DNA of 64,000 nt from Aaosphaeria pasadenensis (lineage: Eukaryota; Ascomycota; Dothideomycetes; Pleosporales): the NCBI GenBank assembly GCA_022813625.1, contig JAKLMB010000005.1, positions 310,001 to 374,000 on the forward strand, read 5' to 3'. A program made the position numbers and the translations under genes. The notes under the pieces were generated by a model, which saw nothing but the letters and a program-made list of their open reading frames with translations, did no database searches and was not told the origin of the DNA. Each line of letters opens with the position of its first letter. The stretch's first letter is position 1. Positions 44,686 to 57,264 of this stretch are shown in pieces.

Positions 44686-46119
44686 TCATCCATGAGACAG
44701 GATATCGTGAGGCCTTGCAGGCGACTTCGGAGGTACCGATTGCATTGAACTTCGATGCGAAGCAAACCGTCGCACGCGGTCTCTCAAAACCTCTTCCTCT
44801 GTCATTTCCCGGACGCGCACTACGTCTCGGTCAATGGGTGGCTCCGTCATGTTATCTTTCACACGGTGTCTGTCCGGCTGATACGTCTCTGGCAAGCTCT
44901 CCAGGTCCATCGTCGAGTCCGGATTACTTAAAGTGCCTCGTCTCGGTGATGTGATCTCAGACATATTGTGAGATCCGCCGCCATAGTAGTAGTAGGCACT
45001 GCGGCTCCGGTGCCTGGCAACTTCGCCGAAGATACGCTTGACGAGCGGCTGGAGAGAGGGAGCTGATGCGCACATGATGGCCACATTGACCTCTACCTGG
45101 GACCAGAATATGACATATGCCCCATAGTAGCGTCCCTCGGTTTTGCTTCCATGCCAAAGGAATATGCTCCAAAGTCGAATGCCCGATGCGATAGGTACTA
45201 GAATGCCGATTGAGAAAAGTAACAGAAGAGAGACTCGCTTCAAAGTGTGCATGCGGAGCTTGAGCAGTAGCGGCAATGGGAGAACCAGTATGAAGGCATC
45301 AGAGAAGATATTGAAGGCTGCAGCGGCGTAATATATCGGGGCGAGGTCGAAGCATCCCCATTCTTTTCGCTTGAGGAAGATATCGGGCCTTAGAGCGAGA
45401 GACAGGTCTTGTGGACACTCAAACGCGTTTACAGCTATCAATGCAAATGTGGCAAGAGCAGTCACAATCAAGGAGGCATAGGACAGGACCCGGAACGTTC
45501 GCTGTGTGGCAATGCTGAGGTAGAAGAAGAGCACCGAGAACTTTATGATGCCAAGATCGGCTAGGTAGAGGATCTTGAACGTTACGTATGAGTGTCTTGT
45601 TGGTGAAGCTATAGGGCCGCGGTCTTACCTGATAAGCATACCATGTTCGAGCTGAGCCAAGTTGCATCTCTCGGATTATTTTGAGTACCTCAGGTGGGAA
45701 CTGCAAGATAGGTCAGCGTAGGTCAATTATGAATTGAAGAATGTCGACTTGCAGGTTTAATCGCGACTCCCGGTGGGGGGGGAGGGGGAGATCGTTGCCC
45801 AGTTCCATAGTGCATTTGTAAATGATTGTTCACACATGTAGCCCACGTACAAATCTGAGTAGTGTAAGTATAGTTATCAAGCAGACATATAGCTAAGTGA
45901 AACTCACCAGAGCTAGCAGCATGATATAGTCATAAGACTTGAACTTCCCTACCACCCATATTCGACAATAAAATCTGATATTGGTGAGTGTTTCTTGCCC
46001 GAAATGATATCTTCATTTGTCACCATCACTTACCTGAGGCCAACAATCAGGGTCGACACACTCGTGAGTGTATACGCCGTTATAATCACGGTCGGGCCCA
46101 AGTCATTAGGAGCAAACAT
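44686..46119 (-). CDS. PTH11-like/rhodopsin-fold integral membrane protein 2
   Basis: Five exons (46119-46034, 45974-45908, 45854-45768, 45700-45629, 45573-44686) give about 399 residues. Landmarks are TLTSVSTLIVGLR (helix 1), RIWVVGKFKSYDYIMLLAL (helix 2 with the D-Y-D-Y-like motif), and ICTWATCVNNHLQMHYGTGQ. LADLGIIKFSVLFFYLSIA (helix 4), YYAAAAFNIFSDAFILVLPL and EVNVAIMCASAPSLQPLVKR also fit the family. The tail contains SAYYYYGGGSHNM and many charged residues. The third exon ends in a run of prolines coded by a C tract and a poor GTCGCG donor, so this junction is uncertain. A receptor-like role at the cell surface is inferred from family only. Confidence 0.75.
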
Positions 46120-47870
46120 GTTGTTTGCTCATGAAACGTCCCAAAGATGTGACAAAGACCAGCGGTGCTGTCAACGACTGTAGTGACCAAGTCCGATACA
46201 ACGCGTCCCAGGACGCTTTCGGTCTGGGGGAGTCTACCAGGAATATAAAGCTGGATCGACACCGAAGTGACTGTCCTGGGCTGGAAGGATGCGGTTGAAT
46301 CACCCCCGTTTCCGCGTATGCATGGCTGCGAGAACCAGCCACTCGTCACGGCCAAGAGTAAGATCAAGGAGAGGCTTGACCATGCATTGACCTCCTGAAC
46401 GACCATGAAGATTGTCGGTTCTCAGATGTTAGGTAGACGCATTCTGCTCTTGAAGGATGTCATACATCCAAGCATTAAAATTAGATGCAGTCAATTCCAC
46501 TTTGCCTTCCAAACCCCAACATCATCGCGTGGGAACAAGGTATTTTAGAAGTATCGAATCCAGACCATGAATGGCGAACGAGGTGATCACAGCCAGCCAA
46601 GGTGTAAGATCCCCGCCTGTGGTTCTGGGTACCGACAACACGAGTCGATGGCAGGGTTTCTTCAGGGAGGGCCATGTCCCCCAAGATGCTCGTGTTGGTC
46701 AGTGATGGGAGCAGTGCATCGTTCCAATGTTGATGAGTGACCAGTAGGATGGCGCAGTTGCCTGTTGACAGCAGTCGTCCACAAACTCTGTCTACTATGC
46801 CTATGCTCTTAATATTATGCGTCAATGGATCATGGGATTGTGTGTGCCTGCTCTACTCTGTACTCGTTCACTCGGTGTCGGGGACAGTCTGCGCTTCTAA
46901 AACACATATCTATATCGGAGGTCCTATATCGAAGTGCCACTCTATATCTTCGAAGTACGCAGAAGTCGAATTCCACTATTACACAGTATGTACTATTATG
47001 TAGTCCGTAGAGCTTGCAATATTTAAGCAACAGCTGGGCTCGACTATTATAGCTACCGAGCGCGGGACTTGCCCCAGCGCTTCGGCCCGCAGGCGTCGTT
47101 CGCAGGGAAGATGGGACCATGTTGATGCTTCAAGACAACAGACCGTAACAAAGGCCCGCTATCCCGGATAAAAGAAAACCTAGAGCATCTACGATAGGTC
47201 CTTTTAGGATTCATGTCAGCAGCCTAGAAATGTGCACCGACATAGTGGACCGTGTGTTTGGCATATAGAGGCCGCTGACAATCCCACTGCTGAGGGTTGC
47301 AGCAGGCCCCAGGGTAGAGCCTCGAGTGTTCGGAGGCGACGCCTCCAACAGCTGGGCTTACTGCCGTTTACCATCGAATCTCGTCCGCCATGAACACTTG
47401 GCCCAATCTTTGGGATTCGACACATTCTTGGTCTGAACGAGTCGGCGAAACAGAGTTAGCCCGCACGCTCTTGGGCGCACGCACGCATTGATTAACCGAC
47501 CAGTGGTGTTGAGGCAGATTTGGAAGGGCATGAAACGAAACATCTATCGCGAACCCATGCGCTATAGATAGCTGAGAATACAGGATGCATCTGGCAATCA
47601 GCCGGAATTGATATCAGTTGCATCTACTATTGCTCATTGGTCAACAGCACGTGCATCTGGTGTGGTTCAAAAGGAGTACGAAACCCGAGACCAGGCAAAC
47701 ATGTAGTCACAAGCTCTAGTATGAGACACTACGATAAGACTGAGGGATGTTGTTGCGAGTATAACCAAATAAAGGTAATAAACGAAGATGCTGAACAGTT
47801 CATAATAGGTGCCTGGTTATAATAAGCAAACGAAGCAGACGCAGTGATAGCATTGCAGCTACCTACCTGT

Positions 47871-47940
47871 CTACCTACTTATCTGTCTACCTACTTATCT
47901 GTCTACCTACTTATCTGTCTACCTACTTATCTGTCTACTT
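47871..47940 (+). repeat. 16-bp tandem repeat, about 4.4 copies
   Basis: The unit CTACCTACTTATCTGT is repeated four times without change (47871-47934) and followed by a partial copy. A shorter variant (CTACCTACCTGT) directly precedes it. A perfect array of this kind is likely to vary in length between strains. Confidence 0.95.
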
Positions 47941-48258
47941 GCCTTACGAATACTCCGTTCTACGACAACTGGGCAGCACGACGACGATGACGAACATGTT
48001 CTCCACATGTTGGTCCGAGCAAGGGCCGAGAAGAAGAGTGAGGAGCGACGTTGCGAGGTGTGCGATGTGTGATGTGTGATGTGCACGGAGAATACAAGTA
48101 TTATTACTTGTGCCTGGCATGAAGACGAACTCAGCAGTCCTCCTGACCACCCCCAATTTGGTGAAATGGCGAGATGTTTGGGCTCTGGATGGAGCAATTA
48201 CCGGCCTGGGCTGGGGCTAAATCCATTCGAGACGATGTTCTGCGCCAGCCTACGTCAT

Positions 48259-48310
48259 CCTCTCTCTCTCTCTTGCTCTCTCCTCCGCTTCGTCTTTTCT
48301 CTTCTACAGT
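48259..48310 (+). repeat. CT-rich stretch
   Basis: Starts with six CT dinucleotides, then a long pyrimidine-rich run. Such tracts are common in leaders and promoters of active fungal genes. It lies about 0.55 kb before the next start codon. Confidence 0.5.
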
Positions 48311-48842
48311 TTTCTCTCCTTCTTCGTCAAGAAGAGGCTTTCCAAGGCACAGAAGCAGGGCAATTCTCAAGACCACATACGCATACGCACGTGATGGTTG
48401 CTCATCTGTCAGGTACCTAGATACGAGATACCATCCATCTACCTACTACGTAGTTACCTGTACCTTTTTCGAAACAAGAACAAGTTCATACACGAACGAC
48501 TCATCGAACTACTGCATATCTCTCTGCAATACGCTGTTGACGCCAATGTGAGATACTTTTCAACTCGCTTTGCCATTATCCCCTCTAGTCTTGTCGTTAC
48601 AAATCTGTCGTGTGCTGTGCCGTTTGTTGCTTTTCTTGAAGCGAGATTTCCCAGATCCGACCCCTCGTTATTTGTACTTCTATTCTGCCCCTCTGGCCAG
48701 AATCTCACCACTAACCCTCCGAGAGACCACCTTTCGCGCAACCATTCACAACGACTAGCTACTGCCTGCGTGGCATTTGCCTGGCCAGAGCAGTAGCACA
48801 TCAAACCCGCTTGAACCCTCGTTGTTCGACCCCATCTTCAAT

Positions 48843-49928
48843 ATGAGTGCTGCCCCGACGCAAGACTCCACTTCGTCTTCCATCCCCGACCTACACGAAT
48901 CCAAGAACACCACGGAACAAGTTGTTTGGGATCAGTCGGATCCTATCTCTCAGGAGAAGCGCAGACTGCTCGAGCTCAGCAAGAAGAAAGAAGGTGCCAA
49001 AGTTGCAATGTCTCCTACATCTGCCCCCGCGCCTACAACGCTCGCCCCATCACCTCCTCTCAGTCCTCCATTTGATGGCAGACCCTCTCCTCGCGGGAGC
49101 CCACGCATCTATCCCTCTGGAGTTGGTGCTTCACCCAGCCGCCGTGTAAACCGTTCCTCTTCACCAGGTCTGCTCCATTCGCCCGCGTCGTCGCAGATAT
49201 TCGAGCGCAATGTTCAGGAAAGCGTGAGCGATTTGTCTCGCAGCGAACTCTCCTCCCACTTACCCACACACATAACTACGGAGGACCATATCCCTCCTGT
49301 GTTGGAGGCGTCTTCTCTGGCTATAACGGACGATCATCTGAACCCTGATGAAGTGGAGATTGTTATGCATTCGGCGCACCAACCTGCGGCGGCTGCAGTA
49401 ACTGGTCGTCCGGAGTCGGTATACTCGCCGTCACAGGACGATCTACCTATGTCGTCTTCTGGTCAGTCGGAGATCGCTGATGGTGCTTCGAACTATGCAT
49501 CTCTGGATACAACCGATGTGCGACGATTGAGTTTCATCTCCTTCGCAGACGTTGTTCAGGCGGAGCATGTCGAAAATGATCGAGAAGCAATGCAGTTCAT
49601 GAGCCTGTCAGAGACGGCAAATCGTTCCCCATCGCCGGTACGCTCTCCAACTTCATCCCATGGTTTCGGTACTTCACCCCCAACAAGCGGGGCGGCATCC
49701 GAGAAGGGTACAGATCTGGGATCTCCCAAGATCCTTCGCGCACCCGGGAGCCCTCCGGCTCCAGGCACGCAGAGTCCTCCTCTGAGTGACCTGCATGTCG
49801 AAACGATGCGACAGGCACTTCGCAAGACTGGAAACGGAGAATTCGAACCCAGCGCGCCGCGCTCTCAGCCTTTGAGTGCATTGAGTCTGGAAGATAATCT
49901 GTCCGACCAGCCCCCTTTCAAACCGTGA
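48843..49928 (+). CDS. Largely disordered protein with RRLSFISFADVVQAEH motif
   Basis: Single exon, 361 residues from the ATG at 48843; the open frame extends upstream to a non-ATG codon at 48777. Most of it is Ser/Pro-rich (SPPFDGRPSPRGSPR, SPSPVRSPTSS), with many SP sites that suit proline-directed kinases. Two conserved-looking patches stand out: DQSDPISQEKRRLLELSKKK near the N-terminus, and DVRRLSFISFADVVQAEHVE with DLHVETMRQALRKTGNGEFE near the C-terminus. I recall the second type of motif from uncharacterised Pezizomycotina proteins but no function. No membrane segment or signal peptide. Confidence 0.75.
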   Translation: MSAAPTQDSTSSSIPDLHESKNTTEQVVWDQSDPISQEKRRLLELSKKKEGAKVAMSPTSAPAPTTLAPSPPLSPPFDGRPSPRGSPRIYPSGVGASPSRRVNRSSSPGLLHSPASSQIFERNVQESVSDLSRSELSSHLPTHITTEDHIPPVLEASSLAITDDHLNPDEVEIVMHSAHQPAAAAVTGRPESVYSPSQDDLPMSSSGQSEIADGASNYASLDTTDVRRLSFISFADVVQAEHVENDREAMQFMSLSETANRSPSPVRSPTSSHGFGTSPPTSGAASEKGTDLGSPKILRAPGSPPAPGTQSPPLSDLHVETMRQALRKTGNGEFEPSAPRSQPLSALSLEDNLSDQPPFKP

Positions 49929-51429
49929 AAAACACACTTTGAGAGACCCTCATGGCGTAATGTCGCTAGCAAAGAGCAGATTACAAGTCAGTTTCTGCGA
50001 CACACTGATCATCTGTATGCCACAAACCGCCATCATCACGATGATTCGAGGGTTTCGGGGGACGAATCTCCTAATTGTGTTCTGTTTCACCAGATTTTTG
50101 TGTATTTAATTTCGTCGACCCTGGTGAAGGATTAGGATTCTGTTTTCTTTCATTTGACTATTGGGCGCGAGGAGGAACAGATGCGGGCAGCGATATCCAC
50201 CACTTTTTACAGGCTCTTTTTATCTCGTTACATGACTCTTATTTAGTAGAGCGCGGCGCGTTAGGATGGAGATATGGGATGCATTCCGCATGTCAAGCAG
50301 TCACAGCCGCGCAATTCTTAAGCCTTGAATGACGTCCATACTATTCTATGAAGAACAATTCTCGTTTTTCCTTTCCCGATTTCGTGCACGAAGTGCAGCC
50401 CTAAGGTGTCTACCCTGCAATTTCCACCCGTGTTCTGCAAACCCCGGGGGCTAGAGGTCGAAAAGAGGATGGCCTGTGGCGATTCAAGACCCTGCGATGG
50501 CAGGTTACAAAATACAATTAGCTCCAATCGAGAGGATGCAACTGTCAGGGAGGGTCAATTGGCGGCGAATGTTATTGATTACACGAAGCTTGGGGATGTT
50601 TTTCTTGATAACGGGCCGTTAGCACGCAACGCCATCATCGTCGAATCCAGAGATGGACAGTGATGATCTTGATAGGGTGCATTGAGCTCGGAGTTAAAAG
50701 CAGTGAGAGAGCATTGAGAGCACTGAGAACACAGAGTTCCCAAGTTAGGTTTATTAATCTCCCCGTATAGTTAACGATATGGAGAAAACATGAATCGCGG
50801 GTTTGCGAGAGTGGCCTTGGCGTCGAGGTCCTCCCACCCATTAGTATTACCCATATTCGCCCATCTCACGCTTCACACCTCGCACCTCACGGCCCGTCTC
50901 GAACCAGACTTCATACACCTCTCTACCCTCTTCCGCCACGCCGCCCCTCCTCGTTCCCGTTGCAAGTCTGATATGAGCTGTGTTGGCGTCTTGCTCTATT
51001 GACAGCGCTTCTTCCCGCCGCCCGCTACACCCGCCGGCTCTTCCTGCGGCGTCTGCAAAGAGAGGCGATGCACTACACGAATCACACGAACCCTCCCATA
51101 TTCCCATCGAACTTTCGCTGCGACCTTCAAAGTCTTCTCTACATACACTTCCGGTGACCGTTGGTCGGGTACCTGCCGTTGCGACGTCGGTCAGCTGCCC
51201 TGTGTCAATGAGAGTGTCACGCAGGAACAAGCTGGGATAGCAAGAGTGTGTTAGGAAGTACATATGCTGCCAACCAGACAGCATTCAACGTCTGGAACAC
51301 TGCGAGTCGGCTCTGCGCCGACTGTTGCATCCAACCCTGTCATACGGCGCACATCCTCAACGAGCATCTCGGGTCGAAATTAACTACCCTTCGCCTGGCC
51401 GTCCGGGGTAACCCGACCTCGCAAACACC
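49929..51429. other. Intergenic region before the RasGAP gene
   Basis: 1.5 kb. The frames at 50406-50663 (plus) and 50847-51284 (minus) have no recognisable features. It probably holds the RasGAP promoter and leader. Confidence 0.4.
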
Positions 51430-54400
51430 ATGGAGCAATCACGACAAAGACGAAATAGGAGGGAGACCGGTGCGTCCGAAGCCACGACGACCAATGTGCG
51501 CCCCGAGAAGCGGAGGGAATATTCTTCGTCGACCATTCGCGCCGTAACTCCCGAGTCGATCCCAGAGGATACCACCACAATAGCCAGCCAGTACGCCAAT
51601 TCACCGCCTATCTCGCCTCGCTCCCACAATACGCAACCTCGCTCTGGGAATCCGCGTAGCTTTGTAGCGCGAGCCAATTCGAACGACAGCGACTACTCGC
51701 TGAGAGGTACAAGAGAGAATCAAACACGCCCGAGGACAAGGACTCTGGAGGAGCGATCGACGAGGGACCGCTCCCCTTCAAACCTTTTCGTGACCAGTCG
51801 CCATCGCATAGGGTCGGTGCATTCAACTGCGTCTGCTAATTTCCAGGGGCTAGAAGAAGCAGTCGTCACTTCGATAGGGCATCCATCGATCTCTTCCCCT
51901 CCCTCCTCGCAGCCGCCGCCTCGAACATCCAGCTCTAGTCGTGCGCGCATAACAAAGCAACCTCCCCGCTCCACTTCGCCGGGTCCCCCAAATCCCAACA
52001 GCCCAAATGCTCAGCCAGACTCGTGGGTATCGCCGGTTCCTGCCTCCGAAGCCAGGAAGGTGCTTAAACTAATGAGGGCCACGTGTGGCAAGATGCAAGG
52101 CATGTTGGCCTTCAGGCGTGGGGAGACAAACCCGTGGTCGCTGTCGTATTGCTATATCAATGAAGAAGCAGGAAGTCTGGTGTACGAGCCGAAAAGCGAC
52201 AATTCATACCACAGGACATTGATACCAGACCTGAGAGGGTGCCGTGTGAAGAGCGCGTACGATGCAGAATCCTACACTGCATACATACATGTTCTTGGGC
52301 ACAATTCCAACCTCGAGGTCTCATTACGGCCACCAACGCAGGACGAATTCGAGTCCTGGTTCGCTGCTCTCTTGTGTTGGCAACCGATCCGTCCAAAAGG
52401 CATTCAAAACAAAATGGCCAAGCCACAGGCAGCGATCGTTCCCGAGCGAAGACTTGCGGATAGCAGGCGTCATTCCGAGGTTTCTTTACTAAAGGAGGCA
52501 CCCATCATTAAAGTTGGAAAGATGATTTACTGGGACACTAGCGTCACCTACAGCAATACCGGCACCCCGAAATCTAATACAAACCGACCCCAGGCCTACC
52601 GGATACAGAGCCATGGATCTCGAAGATGGAGACGGGTTTCCTGCACCCTGCGAGAGAACGGAGAACTGAAGCTATATTCTGATACTGATGTCACCCTGGT
52701 TTCCGTTGTACAGCTCTCTCAGCTCTCCCGTTGTGCGGTTCAGCGACTGGATCCTTCGGTTCTAGATAACGAGTTCTGCATTGCTATCTATCCCCAATAC
52801 ACTTCGACCTCCACGTCCTTATCACTACTCCGCCCTATCTTCCTTTCACTAGAATCGAGAGTTCTCTACGAAGTATGGATCGTTCTATTGCGGGCATTCA
52901 CCATTCCTCAACTATACGGACCCAAACAGCCAACCCTAAATGAGGAGGGCGCCTTATCACCCTCATTTGGTGTTCAGGACATGTTTCGCATGGAACGATC
53001 CCTATTTGTTCGAGTCACGGAAGCCAGGTTGATACCTCCTGTCAGCCCAAAGGTCGAGAACAATGTCCCTGCAGTAAGACCTTCATCTTCCTCGCTTTCT
53101 GCAGGAGGCTACTACGTCGAGGTTCTTTTAGATGGCGAGACCAGAGCCCGCACAATGGTGAAATCCGAAGTCCAGAGCCCGTTCTGGAGAGAAGAGTTTG
53201 AATTTTTAGATCTTCCAGCTGTACTCTCAACCGCATCCCTGCTGCTGAAGAAGCGTCCTCCTAGTCAGATCCGCTCCGGAAAGGACTCTTACGAATCACG
53301 ATTAGACTCTGATTCGTTCATGACAGAGAACGCAGGTGGATATGCTGGTATCTCCTTCGACCAGACCTGTGGCAAGTCCGACATCTATCTCGATGACCTA
53401 GGTCCCAATCAAGAGATCGAGAAGTGGTGGCCGCTTGTCAATATGTACGGCAACTCTGTTGGTGAGGTCCTTGTAAAGGTCTCAGCAGAAGAATGCGTCA
53501 TCCTCATGGCCCGGGACTATCAGCCCATGTCTGAGCTTCTGCACCGATTTGAGAATGGACTTACTTTGCAGATCGCTCAGATGGTGCCCAACGAACTTAA
53601 GAAACTGAGCGAGTATCTTCTCAACATCTTCCAGGTATCCGGTCAAGCCAGCGAATGGATATGCAGCTTAGTTGAGGAAGAGATCGATGGAACATTGAAA
53701 GAGACTCCCGCGAGCAGGTTACGTTTCTCAAAACGATTGGGCAGCACCGAGTCTAGTGAATCGACACCGGCATCCCAATTCGGTTCCAACATGGACCGCG
53801 AGCTTTTCGTTCGCGACATGGGCAACAACGCAAAGCTGGAGGCCAATCTGCTATTCCGTGGTAATACTCTGCTTACTAAGTCATTGGACTTTCACATGAA
53901 GAGGCTTGGCAAGGAGTATCTCGAAGACACACTTAGCGAAAAGCTCCGAGAAATCAACGACAGAGATTACGAATGCGAGGTGGATCCGAACCGTATCAAC
54001 AGCAAGCAGGAGTTGGAAAGAAACTGGAGAAGGTTGATCAACCTCACCGAGGACCTCTGGCGAGCGATTTATAACTCAGCACCGCGATGTCCTCAAGAAC
54101 TGCGTCTGATATTCAGACACATTCGCGGTTGCGCAGAAGACCGTTATGGCGATTTCCTCAGGACAGTCAAGTACAGCTCCGTATCTGGATTCCTGTTCCT
54201 TCGTTTCTTCGTTCCCGCAGTCCTCAATCCAAAGCTATTCGGATTACTCAAAGGTATGTAGCCAGATCGACTCTTTAATGTATGTGTCTAACATTTGTAG
54301 ATCACCCCAAACCTCGCGCTCGCCGAACGTTGACTCTGATCGCAAAGTCGCTCCAAGGTCTTGCTAACATGACCTCCTTTGGAACAAAAGAGGCTTGGAT

Positions 54401-55670
54401 GGAGCCTATGAACGCTTTCCTTTCATCACACCGCGAAGAGTTTAAATCTTACTTAGACAGTGTTTGCAGCATTCCCAGTAGTACGGCTGCGGTTCCTCCT
54501 ATCCCTCCTTCCTACTCGACACCACTTGCAATTCTTCAGCGACTGCCACCTACAAGCCGAGAGGGTTTCCCAAGTCTTCCTTATCTAGTCGACCATGCAA
54601 GGAATTTCGCAGCATTGGTCGATCTTTGGTTAGAGAACACGCAGAGCTCAGCACCGAACATCCAGACAACAGATGGCGATCTCCTCCGTTTCCACAATAT
54701 TTGCGTCGCCTTGAATGAGCGAACGAATGATTGCCTTAATCGTGCTGAGCGAGCCGAACGTCCATCATCCACACTGTCCGTCAAGTGGGAAGAGCTAGTG
54801 GAACAGCTTCAAGGATCTGCTTCGTTCGAGCCATCTCGTGGTGCGGCGACTCGGAACAAAGTAGCAACTGCTTCAGGCCTCCCCGATGTGCCGGGTTCAG
54901 CGCCAGCGAGCCCCGGTACTGCAGTCGCTACCGGCGATGAAAGCTCTGAGGGTGGAAGCACACCGGTGATGATGAAATCAGGCCGTGGCGGCAAGACAAG
55001 ACATGCACACGCATCTTCGATTTCAGCGTCGGCAAGCTCCATCACATCTGCCTCGCCGATGCCCATTCAGCTGAGCAATCCCTTCTCGCGCAAAGAGGCA
55101 CTCGGATCTCGAGCAGGATACACCCCCAGTCCCGGTGAATCTGCCAGCGCTTCCGCGTCTGCCAGTGCATCGGCTGCCGAGGATGATGAGACACCACCGG
55201 GCTCCTCTGACGGTTTACACTTTCCTCCCCATCCGCCATTCGCTCACCCTCCAGCGGCGCTCTCTGCGTCGTCGTTCTCGACTCACCCCAATATGCCCCT
55301 CAACTTATCTCACGTGGGCGGATCTCCACATCCACCACGCTCGGCCGGCGGCTACAGTATGGAAGAAAGCGACGCGGGTTCACTCGACGAATACACCACC
55401 GCATTACCGCAATTCGACCGACCCGAAAAGGAGAAAGAAAAGGAGCACAAGGACCGCGGCCTCCAAAAGATCCTTCCGTTCCGATCTCGCCGAAAAGACA
55501 AGGAACACAAAGAATCCAAAGAGTCCAAGGGCAAAGACCGAGAGCGAAGCGTCGATAGGAATGAGCGATCGGGGAGCGCGTTAGGCGACTTCAACAAAGA
55601 TTCCGGCTACAGAGGCGGAGGAGGCTACGGATCTAGGGGTCCACATGACAACAATGGTGCGGATTGGTGA
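51430..55670 (+). CDS. RasGAP protein with PH-like and C2-like regions (Bud2/Cla2 type)
   Basis: Two exons (51430-54253, 54301-55670) give 1397 residues. After a 190-residue disordered head come PH-like regions (MQGMLAFRRGETNPWSLSYC; RRWRRVSCTLRENGELKLYS). A C2-like region (LFVRVTEARLIPP, GYYVEVLLDGETRART) precedes the GAP domain. GAP landmarks are ANLLFRGNTLLTKSLDFHMK, carrying the arginine-finger-like FRGN, and GFLFLRFFVPAVLNPKLFGL, split by the intron, then TLIAKSLQGLANMTSFG. The 400-residue tail is Ser-rich and ends in a Lys/Glu-charged block. It should speed GTP hydrolysis on a Ras-like GTPase. The C2-RasGAP layout fits Bud2/Cla2, which acts on Rsr1/Bud1 in polarity; this is inferred. 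Confidence 0.9.
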
Positions 55671-57264
55671 CTAGATGGTTGGTTCACCGGACGATACCTT
55701 AGCAAAGAGGGGCGAGAGGAGGGGAGAGACCGCGAGCGCGTTTCCAGCATGAGCGCCCTCGTGCAGCGGGAGATCCGAAGGAGGAAGAGTGCTGGAGAAT
55801 TGGAGAAGATGAGGTAGTACGCCATCCAACCCGTACGAAAAGTCCACGTCGCGGATCTGGAATATACCACCATGAAGCTTTTAGACTTTACACCGTCACA
55901 ATTCACCCGCACCCACGCAAGAAAGCCATTCAAAATTAGAAATCCCAAAGACATCGACCCACACACGAAAAGCACTTCACCACAAAAGCCCGTCACGTCC
56001 ACCGAGTGTCGCGTCTCCAACGTCCAGCGTTCCGTCAACAGCATTTTTTCTGGCATTGTCTCCCTTCTCACATCTTGGCAGCGACACACGAAAACTTGTT
56101 CCATACCCTCGTCATCTTCCATCTTCTTCTACTTATCTTAAAAACACGCACACAACACCTAGCATCACCGTCATCACACCTACTACACACATACACATAC
56201 ACATATACACGCGAGGAAGGAAGGACATTTATGCCTCGCCTCTTGCTTGGACATATATGCCCTTTCCCCTCGCTTCTTCTTCCCCATCACAAAACTCCCC
56301 CAATATCTCTGTTTTTCTTCTTCTTCTCGCTTTTTGGTTTAGGGGGTTGGTTTGAAGTACCGTACGCGACCGACGACTTTTCACGATTTTGGTTTTCATG
56401 CGGGTTGGGAGGGGGGCTGGACTGGGCTGGAATACCGTGGAGGAGGGAAGCTTCGTTGTTGCGTTGCTGTTGTTGCTGTGCCATCCTTATCACGTCCACG
56501 GACGCCGAAAGAGGCAGGCCATGCTTTTGCAATGAATGATTCACGTTGGGTCAGGTCAGGTCTGGGGGGTTGGGGGTTGGTTGGTTGGTCGGGGTTCTTT
56601 TTCTTTTGGATAGGAGGGATGGGTGGGATGGGTGGGTGGATTCTCGTCGTAACCGTTGCGCTACTTTACTCGAAATTAACTTTTTGAGCCGAAATTTATA
56701 TTTATCAACATGAACATCATTGTCATTGTGTTTTCTGTTTTCTGTGATATGGGAGATGGGAGTGAGAAGGAGAGAGAGAGGGTGGGAGAGTTGGTTCTTT
56801 CCCATATACATGCATGCGTGACGGAATAGAGAATCAACTTCCGCTCGAAGTTAAATCTTGCAATGAACCAAGACGGAGATTCAAGTTCTGCGTGTGATGG
56901 AAATGCAAAGTCTGGGTTTTAAACATCTTTTAACACTCTCCAACTCCCTGATTTCTTCTACCTTGGAATAGAAAAAGTCACGATACATCGGAGTGCAAAT
57001 TTTTCATGTTTAAGTCTGGTTTTGATATTTATGTTTTGTTTCTTCGGTTCTATATAATGTCATACTCGTAAGGTATCATCATCGTGCTTTTCGTCCTTCC
57101 GACAAAGGATTTTGCTCGCAGATTCTCGCAATATCAAGGCTAGCGAACTAGTACTCCACTTCTGTCTGCCGTGGGCTAGGCATATTCTCTTGCTATCCTG
57201 CGGCCGGCTGAGTCCCTCCTCTTCCCTTCGCTTTCCGAGGGAAATTCCATTCGATTCCCGCTCT
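55671..57264. other. Convergent spacer between RasGAP and cyclophilin-40 genes
   Basis: 1.6 kb without a supported gene. Low-complexity CA/TA runs lie around 56186-56212 and G-rich runs around 56560-56640. Long untranslated regions of both genes probably occupy part of it. Confidence 0.45.

Larger units (their letters stand above)
46120..48842. other. 2.7 kb spacer with tandem repeat and pyrimidine-rich leader
   Basis: No gene supported. It contains the 16-bp tandem repeat (47871-47940) and a CT-rich stretch near 48259-48310 that is probably the leader of the next gene. Confidence 0.45.

Noticed and set aside
50847..51284. 145-codon minus-strand frame before RasGAP
   Set aside because: Gly/Arg/Glu-rich, no motif, no sensible start; likely the mirror of a pyrimidine-rich leader.
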